Source of the DNA: Methylopumilus sp003533095
GTDB taxonomy: Bacteria; Pseudomonadota; Gammaproteobacteria; Burkholderiales; Methylophilaceae
Assembly (NCBI GenBank): GCA_963977845.1
Contig: CAXBPZ010000002.1
Location: forward strand, 31,983-95,982
Reading direction: 5' to 3'
DNA length: 64,000 nt
Shown: piece by piece, positions 37,170 to 45,490 of the stretch
How the letters are laid out: every line of letters begins with the position of its first letter
Numbering within the stretch: position 1 is the stretch's first letter
The notes under the pieces: generated by a model
What the model was told of the DNA's origin: nothing
Seen by the model: only the letters and a program-made list of their open reading frames with translations
Databases searched by the model: none
Translations under genes and position numbers: made by a program

Positions 37170-38438
37170 ATGATAGATATTCAGATATTAAGAAATGATA
37201 TTGAATTTGTTAAACAAAAACTCTCAAGTCGAGGCTTTGATCTTGATGTGAGGGCTTTTCAGTCATTAGAAAACGCAAGAAAAGAACTACAAGTAAAGAC
37301 GCAAGATCTTCAAGAAAAAAGAAACTCTATTTCAAAAGAAATAGGTATTGCGAAATCTAAGAACGAAAATACTGATTTACTTATGAAGAACGTCAATGCT
37401 ATTTCTGATGATTTAAAAGCAGGTGAGTCAGAATTAGCTGAGCTACAAGAAAAAATTAATCAGTTCATGCTGAATCTTCCTAATATTCCGCACGAATCTA
37501 CTCCTTTAGGTAAGTCTGAAGCTGATAACAAAATAGTTAAAACGGTAGGTGAGCCTAGAAATTTTACTTTTAAAGTTAAAGACCATGTTGATGTAGGTGC
37601 AAATCATGGACTTAATTTTGATTTAGGTGCAAAGCTTTCTGGAGCTCGTTTTGTAGTAATGGAAGGTAAGCTTGCAAGGCTGCATCGTGCTATTGCGCAA
37701 TACATGCTCGACATTCAAACAGAGAAACACGGATATAAAGAATGTTATACGCCTTATTTAGTGAATAGTGAGACACTAATAGGAACAGGACAGCTTCCTA
37801 AGTTTGAAGCTGATCTTTTTAGCCTTTCACATAATGAAAGTAAATTATATTTAATTCCAACTTCTGAAGTAACGCTAACAAATTTTGTTCGAGATGAAGT
37901 TGTTAAACAGTCTGATCTTCCTATTAAATTAACCGCACATACACCTTGCTTTAGATCAGAAGCCGGATCATATGGAAAAGACACGCGCGGTATGATCAGA
38001 CAGCATCAATTTGATAAAGTTGAAATGGTGCAAATTGTGCATCCTGATAAAAGTTACGAAGCATTAGAAGAGATGGTTTCGCATGCTGAGTTTATTTTGA
38101 CTTCATTAGAGCTTCCATATCGATTGTTGTCATTATGTACAGCTGATATGGGCTTTGGCGCAGCAAAAACTTTTGATTTGGAAGTTTGGCTTCCATCACA
38201 AAATACATATCGTGAAATTTCATCTGTTTCAAATTGCGAAGCTTTCCAAGCTAGGCGATTAAAAGCTAGATTTAAAAGTGAAGATGGAAAGAATTTATTT
38301 CTTCATACATTGAATGGTTCTGGATTGGCTGTAGGTAGAACTTTGGTTGCAGTTATTGAGAACTATCAGAATGAAGATGGCAGTATTACGATACCCAAAG
38401 CATTGATTCCATACATGGGCGGTATTGAAAAGATCTAG
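37170..38438 (+). CDS. serS: Seryl-tRNA synthetase
   Basis: Class II synthetase charging tRNA-Ser. 422 aa. The N-terminal long antiparallel coiled coil that grips the tRNA variable arm spans about 28-100; motif 2 is FRSEAGSYGKDTRGMIRQHQ, and motif 3 GSGLAVGRTLVAVIENYQ. TSEVTLTNF is the serine/ATP site. Closes the ftsK-lolA-rarA-serS unit; the stop overlaps convergent rpiA by 4 bases. Confidence 0.98.
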   Translation: MIDIQILRNDIEFVKQKLSSRGFDLDVRAFQSLENARKELQVKTQDLQEKRNSISKEIGIAKSKNENTDLLMKNVNAISDDLKAGESELAELQEKINQFMLNLPNIPHESTPLGKSEADNKIVKTVGEPRNFTFKVKDHVDVGANHGLNFDLGAKLSGARFVVMEGKLARLHRAIAQYMLDIQTEKHGYKECYTPYLVNSETLIGTGQLPKFEADLFSLSHNESKLYLIPTSEVTLTNFVRDEVVKQSDLPIKLTAHTPCFRSEAGSYGKDTRGMIRQHQFDKVEMVQIVHPDKSYEALEEMVSHAEFILTSLELPYRLLSLCTADMGFGAAKTFDLEVWLPSQNTYREISSVSNCEAFQARRLKARFKSEDGKNLFLHTLNGSGLAVGRTLVAVIENYQNEDGSITIPKALIPYMGGIEKI

Positions 38439-39109
38439 CTTCTCCAAATTTCACGAACATTTCCATTATGGCTAATTAGTGCACCATGAGCCAAATTGTA
38501 AAAAATACCGTGTTCTACAATGCCAGGTGTTAGTGAGAGTAAGTTATTTAAGGCTTCACTAGTCTTTTCAGCAAAATTAAAATCAAGCACAAAATTTCCA
38601 CATGAAGTAATGGCATAACCATCTTTTGCTGCATTGATTCTAATATCTCCTGTACCTTTTTTCATTAAGACATTTTTTACAAGCTCCCAAGCGAATGGAT
38701 GAACTTCTGAGGGGATAGGGAAATTATCTCCAATGTTTTTAACGATTTTAGATTCATCCGCAATAACGATAAATTTTTTGGCTGAACGTGCAAGTAGCTT
38801 TTCTCGAACGAGATCATAACCACGCCCTTTAAGCAAAGTAAGGTCAGGTGTAATTTCATCTGCACCATCAATATAAAGATCAATTTCTTTTATTTGATCC
38901 ATTGATAGGAGAGGTAAACCAGCTTCTTTCGCTTTCATCATACTTACAACAGAACTTGAGACCGCTCTTACATTTAATTTTTCTTCTTTATTTCGTTTAG
39001 CTAAAGCGTCGATAAAGAAGTTAGCAGTAGAGCCAGTACCTAACCCCACAATCATATTTTCACTAACATATTGTAAAGCTTGATGTGCGACTAATTCTTT
39101 ATCGTTCAT
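38435..39109 (-). CDS. rpiA: Ribose-5-phosphate isomerase A
   Basis: Interconverts ribose-5-phosphate and ribulose-5-phosphate, the product of Gnd. 224 aa from the chosen start. Motifs: VGLGTGSTANFFIDAL, DGADEI with the preceding YI, LKGRGYDLVREKLLA and FPIPSEVHPFAW. An in-frame TTG at 39124 would add five residues, but AGAGGG (39116-39121) is placed 6 bases before the ATG at 39109 as an ideal ribosome site, so 39109 is preferred. Overlaps serS by 4 bases and diverges from mfd. Confidence 0.97.
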   Translation of the reverse strand: MNDKELVAHQALQYVSENMIVGLGTGSTANFFIDALAKRNKEEKLNVRAVSSSVVSMMKAKEAGLPLLSMDQIKEIDLYIDGADEITPDLTLLKGRGYDLVREKLLARSAKKFIVIADESKIVKNIGDNFPIPSEVHPFAWELVKNVLMKKGTGDIRINAAKDGYAITSCGNFVLDFNFAEKTSEALNNLLSLTPGIVEHGIFYNLAHGALISHNGNVREIWRS

Positions 39110-39144
39110 TATATTCCCTCTCAATGAATGCAGGCTTTAAAGCT

Positions 39145-39150
39145 TATAAT
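39145..39150 (+). promoter_or_regulatory. Candidate -10 box for mfd
   Basis: Perfect TATAAT between rpiA and mfd, with no good -35. A transcript start near 39157 would sit 12-21 bases before the ATGs at 39169 and 39178, arguing against the longer upstream frames as the translated protein. Confidence 0.4.
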
Positions 39151-39168
39151 ATTGGTAATCATTTATAC

Positions 39169-42100
39169 ATGCAATATATGTCAATAGAAGCAAATAATCA
39201 AAATAAAGAATCACTATCAATCGTAAATATTGATGGCTCTGATAGCTATTCTTTAGCTCGATATATTCAAGATGAAGTTATTAAGAATAAAAAATATCTG
39301 GCTATTTTTACTGAGACTGCATTCGAAGCAAGACGTCTCATGGAAGAAATGCTTTGGTTTAGTCCAAATTTAAAAATTAATCTTTTGCCTGATTGGGAAA
39401 CCCTCCCTTATGATCATTTTTCTCCTCACCCTGATCTAATCTCCGAGCGACTTCTTACACTTTACCAAGTCACTCAGAAAAGTTTTGATGTAGTTATTGT
39501 TCCTGTGACAACGGCCCTACATTTATTGCCGCCAAAGAGTTATATACAGCAATTTAGTTTTCATTTTACCAAAGGGCAGAAAGTTGATATTGAGGCTTTT
39601 AAAAATCAACTGACACTTAATGGCTATATGAATGTCGTTCGGGTTATGGCTCCTGGAGAATTTTCAGTGAGAGGTAGTTTGATTGATTTATTTCCAATGG
39701 GAAGCATAGTCCCATATCGTTTAGATTTTTTTGATGATGAGATTGATTCTATTCGAACATTTGATGTTGACTCACAAAGAACACTTTACCCCGTAAATGA
39801 AATTAAATTACTCCCTGCAAGAGAATGTCCGATGGATGAAAAATCGATCAGTACATTTAGACAAAATTACCGAGAACGCTTTGAAGGAGATCCTTCTCGC
39901 TCTTCGATCTATAAAGACATTAGCAAGGGCATTCCTATAGGGGGTATTGAATGGTATATGCCTTTATTTTTCGATGAGATGAGTGATATTTTTAGCTATT
40001 TCTCTGATAACACTATTATTTATAAGCACGGCAACCTTGATCATGCATGTAATCATTTTTGGCAGGAGACTGAGAAACGCTTTCGACTATTTGCTTATGA
40101 TGCCGAACGCCCAATATTAGAACCTAAAGATCTTTTACTTAAATCAGATCGATTTTTTAAATCGATTAATACTTATGAAAAATTTGATTTAAAAAGACCA
40201 GAAACTTACGAGAAAATTCCTGATGTATCAATTGATCGAAAAAATATTCAGCCTTTAGCAAAGCTGGATAAATTTATCTCCGAAAGCTCCAAAAGAATTT
40301 TTATCTTAGCGGATAGCTTAGGTCGCCGAGAAACCGTTTCCGAGCTTTTAAAAGTAAATGGTATCAAGTTTAAATCTACGGATAATTGGTCACAAGCTTT
40401 AAATACGAATGATCAAGTTGTATTAACTGTCAGCCCAGTTCATCAGGGTTATATTTCATCAGATCATATTGTCATTACAGAGTCTGAGCTTTATGTGAAT
40501 ACTGTTCGCCAATCAAAAAGGCGTCATCGTGATAAGAACTTTTCAAGCGATGCTATGGTGCGTGATTTATCAGAGTTAAAAGATGGCGATCCGATTGTTC
40601 ATGATCAATATGGTGTTGGACGTTTTAGGGGATTATTAAATTTAGATTTTGGAGAAGGTGAAAGTGAATTTTTGCTTCTAGAATATTTTGGTGACGATAA
40701 ACTTTATGTTCCTGTATCTAATTTAGATCTTATCTCTCGTTATTCTGGAGGACCTGCAGAAACTGCACCACTTCATAAATTAGGCTCTGACCAATGGGAT
40801 AAAGCCAAGAAAAAAGCTTTAAAACAGATTCATGATACTGCAGCTGATCTTTTAAATATCTACTCTCAAAGGTCTATTAAGAAAGGCTATGCTTTCAAGA
40901 TTAATTTACAAGACTATGAAAGATTCACAGATGGATTTCCGTTTGAGGAAACTGAAGATCAATTAACAGCAATTAATGCTGTCATTAATGATATGGAATC
41001 TCAAAAGCCTATGGATCGTCTTATATGTGGCGATGTAGGTTTTGGTAAAACAGAGGTCGCATTAAGAGCTGCTTTTATTGCGGCGAACGATGGTAAACAA
41101 GTCGCAATATTAGTTCCTACAACACTACTTGCTGAGCAGCATTACAATAATTTTATGGATCGTTTTTCAGAGTCCCCTATCAAGATTGCTGAAATTTCAC
41201 GTTTTAAATCGAAAAAAGAACAAGCTGAGTCACTTTTAAAATTAGCAAATGGTGAAATTGATATCATCATTGGTACACATAGGCTTATTCAAAATGACAT
41301 TAAATTTAAAAATTTAGGTTTGATTATCATTGATGAAGAACACCGTTTCGGTGTTCGCCAAAAAGAATTACTTAAGGCAATGCGAGCAGAAGTCGATGTC
41401 TTAACACTAACGGCAACCCCGATTCCGCGAACGCTATCTATGGCTATGGAAGGCTTGCGAGAATTTTCAATTATTTCTACACCCCCACAAAAACGGTTAT
41501 CAATTAAAACATTCGTAAATAATTATTCAGAGGGTATTATTCGCGAAGCTGTTTTAAGGGAATTTAATCGAGGCGGCCAAGTTTATTTCTTGCATAATGA
41601 TGTTGACACTATTCTTTCAATGAAAGAAAAATTAGAAAAATTAATACCTGAAGCAAGAATTGAAATAGCTCATGGACAAATGCGAGAGCGAGAACTTGAA
41701 AGAGTTATGCATGATTTTTATCAACAAAAAGCTAATATATTGCTTTGCACAACAATTATTGAAACGGGTATAGATATTCCTTCAGCGAATACGATCATCA
41801 TGAATCGTGCAGATATGTTCGGATTGGCTCAACTTCATCAATTAAGGGGTAGGGTAGGAAGATCTCATCATCAAGCATATGCTTATTTACTTGTTGATCC
41901 CGACAGAAAAATTAGTAGCCATGCTCAAAAGCGATTAGAAGCTATTCAACTTTTAGAGGATTTAGGAGCTGGCTATTATCTTGCAATTCATGACCTAGAA
42001 ATTCGTGGGGCTGGCGAGCTTCTTGGCGATAATCAAAGTGGTCAAATGCACGAAATTGGATTTAACCTATACGTCGATATGTTGAACTATGCTGTTAAGC

Positions 42101-42582
42101 AACTCAAACTAGGAAAAAAACTAAGTCTTGATAATCCACTTCAAAAAAATACTGAAATTAACCTTCATACACCAGCAATTATTACAAATAGTTATTGTGG
42201 CGATATTAATGAACGACTTGTGCTTTATAAACGCTTATCAGCTCTCAATAACTATGAATCATTAATGGAAATGAAAGAAGAGTTGATAGATCGATTTGGA
42301 GTGATGCCTGATCAAACGCAATCACTTATTTCATTTCATGATTTAAGAATTTTTATTAAGCAATTAGATATTAAAAAAATAGATGCAAGTAATTCCTCAA
42401 TTCAAATTAGCTTTGCAAGCGATAGTAAAATTGATCCATTAAAGCTTATTAAGCTTATGAGTGAAGATAAACGTTGTCGTATGAATGGCCCAGATAAAAT
42501 TAAAATAGTTATTACGATTGATGATATTTTAGAGCGAGTTAAATTTATTAAAGATTTTTTAAATAAAATATTTGAAACATGA
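39169..42582 (+). CDS. mfd: Transcription-repair coupling factor Mfd
   Basis: Removes RNA polymerase stalled at lesions and recruits UvrA. About 1137 aa: UvrB-homology N-terminal module (LPDWETLPYDHFSPHP), RNA-polymerase interaction domain (DPIVHDQYGVGRFRG), RecG-like helicase with Walker A GDVGFGKTE (K627) and IIDEEHRFGV, translocation motif RGRVGRS, and the C-terminal TRCF/D7 domain. The open frame extends up to 39085 with weak starts inside rpiA; I chose ATG 39169 because it follows a TATAAT at 39145-39150, with ATG 39178 as an alternative. It overlaps the next lipoprotein gene by 4 bases. Confidence 0.95.
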   Translation: MQYMSIEANNQNKESLSIVNIDGSDSYSLARYIQDEVIKNKKYLAIFTETAFEARRLMEEMLWFSPNLKINLLPDWETLPYDHFSPHPDLISERLLTLYQVTQKSFDVVIVPVTTALHLLPPKSYIQQFSFHFTKGQKVDIEAFKNQLTLNGYMNVVRVMAPGEFSVRGSLIDLFPMGSIVPYRLDFFDDEIDSIRTFDVDSQRTLYPVNEIKLLPARECPMDEKSISTFRQNYRERFEGDPSRSSIYKDISKGIPIGGIEWYMPLFFDEMSDIFSYFSDNTIIYKHGNLDHACNHFWQETEKRFRLFAYDAERPILEPKDLLLKSDRFFKSINTYEKFDLKRPETYEKIPDVSIDRKNIQPLAKLDKFISESSKRIFILADSLGRRETVSELLKVNGIKFKSTDNWSQALNTNDQVVLTVSPVHQGYISSDHIVITESELYVNTVRQSKRRHRDKNFSSDAMVRDLSELKDGDPIVHDQYGVGRFRGLLNLDFGEGESEFLLLEYFGDDKLYVPVSNLDLISRYSGGPAETAPLHKLGSDQWDKAKKKALKQIHDTAADLLNIYSQRSIKKGYAFKINLQDYERFTDGFPFEETEDQLTAINAVINDMESQKPMDRLICGDVGFGKTEVALRAAFIAANDGKQVAILVPTTLLAEQHYNNFMDRFSESPIKIAEISRFKSKKEQAESLLKLANGEIDIIIGTHRLIQNDIKFKNLGLIIIDEEHRFGVRQKELLKAMRAEVDVLTLTATPIPRTLSMAMEGLREFSIISTPPQKRLSIKTFVNNYSEGIIREAVLREFNRGGQVYFLHNDVDTILSMKEKLEKLIPEARIEIAHGQMRERELERVMHDFYQQKANILLCTTIIETGIDIPSANTIIMNRADMFGLAQLHQLRGRVGRSHHQAYAYLLVDPDRKISSHAQKRLEAIQLLEDLGAGYYLAIHDLEIRGAGELLGDNQSGQMHEIGFNLYVDMLNYAVKQLKLGKKLSLDNPLQKNTEINLHTPAIITNSYCGDINERLVLYKRLSALNNYESLMEMKEELIDRFGVMPDQTQSLISFHDLRIFIKQLDIKKIDASNSSIQISFASDSKIDPLKLIKLMSEDKRCRMNGPDKIKIVITIDDILERVKFIKDFLNKIFET

Positions 42583-42836
42583 AAAAAATATTAATCTTGT
42601 TTATATTTTATAATTTTTTTGGTTGCTCTTTAAACTCATCTTTAAATACGAAAAATGCTCCTGTGATTGGTGACTCGTCAGACACAATTCTTAATTATTC
42701 AACATGGGGCAAGCCTAAAAGTAAGAAAATTATTGTAAGAAGTAATGGCAATGACGAGGAATGGATTTATGAAAGAGGCATACTCTATATTAAGGGTGGC
42801 ATGCTTACTTCAATTCAGGAATTTGAAGTAAAGTAA
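42579..42836 (+). CDS. Small predicted lipoprotein, unknown function
   Basis: 85 aa. An N-terminal signal (KKILILFIFYNFFGC) ends in a lipobox-like FFG-C16, so a lipid anchor on C16 is likely, although position -3 is Phe rather than Leu. The rest is polar, with a Y/W-rich segment (EEWIYERGILYIKGG) reminiscent of small SmpA/OmlA-like lipoproteins that assist outer-membrane assembly; this likeness is weak. Its ATGA start overlaps the mfd stop, so it is translated from the mfd transcript. No function is assigned. Confidence 0.75.
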   Translation: MKKILILFIFYNFFGCSLNSSLNTKNAPVIGDSSDTILNYSTWGKPKSKKIIVRSNGNDEEWIYERGILYIKGGMLTSIQEFEVK

Positions 42837-42847
42837 AAAAATGTTAG

Positions 42848-45490
42848 TTAAATTTTTAATCTCATAAGTTTTGGCACAAAATCTTCAATTTTATTATTTG
42901 GTGTTTCAATTTTAATGGGTGCTGTAGGTTTTACTTCGCTAAAATATTTACCGTAAATAACCCAAAGCATAGATAAAAATGAATTTGAAGCGGGCTTCAT
43001 TTCATCTTTAAATAACATTGAGCCTACAAGATGAAGTTTTGTTTTTGCTCTTGTCATCGCAACGTAAAGCAATCTTTTTAATTCATTTTCTTCCTTATTT
43101 TTCTCAATGTTATAAATTAAATCATGTAAATGAGGCAGTTTATTATCGGGCTCACTAAATGCTGTGACATCATATAAGCGATTATTTTTAATGTAATTGT
43201 CAGTCAGTATCATTTTTTTATCTGATGCGCGTGTGGTTGAATTTAATGAGGGAATAATTACAGCATCAAATTCGAGGCCTTTTGCCTTGTGAATGGTAAA
43301 AAATTGAATACGCTCATCAGTTGAAGGAATGTCGGATAAGTAAGTTTTTGTGATTTGTTGCTCGACTAACTCAAAGTCAATCGCGATAGGCGTGCTTGAT
43401 TTTTGTAAAATATCGAAAAATTTATTTATATCCAGCATGTCATGGGTGTTATGAAGACATAGTTCCCCACCTAAATCCATCCATACTGACTCTATAAGCC
43501 TTCTAATATGAATCTTATTTTGATGTTCAAATGCATTTTTTAGTATGTCGACAAATCGATTAATTCTTTTTCTTCCGTCGGAAGAAATAGTATTAATTTT
43601 GTTTGTATTATTAATAATTTCCCATACAGTAGATATATGATCATCTTCAAAGAGCAGCGCTAAATCATTCAGCGTGATACCACACCAAGGAGCTCTGAGA
43701 ATTGCAAGCCAATGAATTCGGTCGCTTAAATCAAGAATCGCGTAACTTAAGGAAAGAATATCCTGAATTGATTGATGTTGATCTAACGCATCTATTTCTA
43801 CTGCATTAAATTTTAAATCAGGTTTAAATTTGCGAATGTAATTTATTAATTCTGAAAGGTGACTTCTTGATCTTGTAAGAATAGCAATTTTTTCATGACC
43901 AGCAAATGTATCAATTAAATTACATACATACTTAGCTTCCTCAGTATCAACATCAGTTCCCTCATCAAATGTTAATGCATGAAACTTAAATTCACTTGTA
44001 TTGAGATCACTTTCATTTTTTACTGAGAAAAAAGGCTTATAACTTACAGCACCCTCAGGAATGGAGTCTTCTTTTGGCAGTATTTTTTCAAATATTTGAT
44101 TGATGTTACTTACAATAAGAGAAGATGATCGCCAATTATCTTTAAGTCGTATGGTTTCTAAAGGGATTGTATTAAAGCCATTTTTTTTGGCTTCAATAAA
44201 AATACTGACATCAGCCTCTCTAAATTTATAGATAGATTGCATAGGGTCGCCCACACAGAAAATAGTTTTCTGGGTTTCAGATGTCCATCCATCTACTATT
44301 TTCTTTAAGAAATTAAAGTGGCTTCTGCTTGTATCCTGAAACTCATCAATAAGTAAATGTGAAATCTTATAATCCAAAGATAATAAAAGATCACTTGCTG
44401 TATCGTTTTTACCTAAGGCTTCATTAGCTATTTCTATGATCTCAATAAAATCAACTGTATTACTTTCTCTGAATAGCCTTCTTAGTCTTTTATCGCATTG
44501 AAGAAGAAGATTAGAGATAGATTTAAGTTTTATGACATATTCTTCATTGATAGGCTCTGAAATATCTTTGATAGCGATTAAACAATCAATATTAGGTAGA
44601 TTGCGACATTTAGCCTTATAAAATTCACCTTCTTCATCATTATTAAATCCTTCTCGTACTGAAAATGAAACTCGCCTAGTATTTTTGTCAGTAAATAAAA
44701 TTTGTGTAATTGTTTGCCATAATGGAATTTCTTCTATATCAAAATTAAAGTAATTTTTACCTCCAAGATTTATGTGATTACTAAGCTTTTTATTTTCAAG
44801 GTAGTGGAGCACTTGAATAAGATCACTTAGCTGATTATCGTTTAGTGAATCTTTAATGTTTTGATAAATAGGCTTAATTAAATGATCAAGATAGTCATTA
44901 GTTTCCTTAATAATTTTCGCGTTTACTTTTTGAGTGAGTATATGGCATCTAGATTTCCACTGGTCACGAATCGACAGCATCGTGGTTAAGCGACGATTAA
45001 TCTTTTCATATTCATTGTCATAGTGGCTAAAGACAATTTTAATGTCTTCTATATTTTCTTGAGTCTGTAATATTTGCTTAACCGATTCCTCGTAGAATTT
45101 TTCAGGATTATCAGTAATATTGGGCTTATCACCCATTTTGCTTAATATGGGAATTTGACTGACGACGTTATGACAGAATTTATCAATAGTCATTATCTTA
45201 AGTCGAGATAGGTCATGCTCAATGTTCCAGCCTTTTTCTTGTGAGCGCTTTAGAATTGTTTTAGCAAAAGGACTGTCGCCTTTTTTAATGCGCTCTAATA
45301 TCTTAGATTTCATTTCAGAGGCTGCTTTCTTTGTGAAAGTGATAGCTACAATTTCCTCGGGGGCGTCAACTATAGTGAGTAGTTTTAAATATCGATCTGT
45401 GAGTAAGCGTGTTTTACCTGAGCCTGCCGGAGCTTCTACAATAAACGAGCTCAAATGAAGAGCTCTTTCTCTTAATTCGATATCACTCAT
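42848..45490 (-). CDS. UvrD/AddA-like superfamily 1 helicase
   Basis: DNA helicase of the RecB/AddA branch, 880 aa. All SF1 motifs are present: Walker A APAGSGKT (K26), Walker B LLIDEFQDTS, motif III CVGDPMQSIYKFREAD, motif V TIHKAKGLEFDAVI and motif VI YVAMTRAKTKLHL. It stops soon after the helicase core, so it has no C-terminal nuclease, unlike AddA (~1150-1230 aa). The nuclease function is probably supplied by the preceding gene, which overlaps it by 4 bases (ATGA). Together they look like the betaproteobacterial substitute for RecBCD/AddAB in double-strand-break processing. Confidence 0.9.
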   Translation of the reverse strand: MSDIELRERALHLSSFIVEAPAGSGKTRLLTDRYLKLLTIVDAPEEIVAITFTKKAASEMKSKILERIKKGDSPFAKTILKRSQEKGWNIEHDLSRLKIMTIDKFCHNVVSQIPILSKMGDKPNITDNPEKFYEESVKQILQTQENIEDIKIVFSHYDNEYEKINRRLTTMLSIRDQWKSRCHILTQKVNAKIIKETNDYLDHLIKPIYQNIKDSLNDNQLSDLIQVLHYLENKKLSNHINLGGKNYFNFDIEEIPLWQTITQILFTDKNTRRVSFSVREGFNNDEEGEFYKAKCRNLPNIDCLIAIKDISEPINEEYVIKLKSISNLLLQCDKRLRRLFRESNTVDFIEIIEIANEALGKNDTASDLLLSLDYKISHLLIDEFQDTSRSHFNFLKKIVDGWTSETQKTIFCVGDPMQSIYKFREADVSIFIEAKKNGFNTIPLETIRLKDNWRSSSLIVSNINQIFEKILPKEDSIPEGAVSYKPFFSVKNESDLNTSEFKFHALTFDEGTDVDTEEAKYVCNLIDTFAGHEKIAILTRSRSHLSELINYIRKFKPDLKFNAVEIDALDQHQSIQDILSLSYAILDLSDRIHWLAILRAPWCGITLNDLALLFEDDHISTVWEIINNTNKINTISSDGRKRINRFVDILKNAFEHQNKIHIRRLIESVWMDLGGELCLHNTHDMLDINKFFDILQKSSTPIAIDFELVEQQITKTYLSDIPSTDERIQFFTIHKAKGLEFDAVIIPSLNSTTRASDKKMILTDNYIKNNRLYDVTAFSEPDNKLPHLHDLIYNIEKNKEENELKRLLYVAMTRAKTKLHLVGSMLFKDEMKPASNSFLSMLWVIYGKYFSEVKPTAPIKIETPNNKIEDFVPKLMRLKI

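Noticed and set aside
39085..39168. 28-residue N-terminal extension of Mfd
   Set aside because: It runs over the rpiA start and upstream of a TATAAT box, so it would not be transcribed from the likely promoter.
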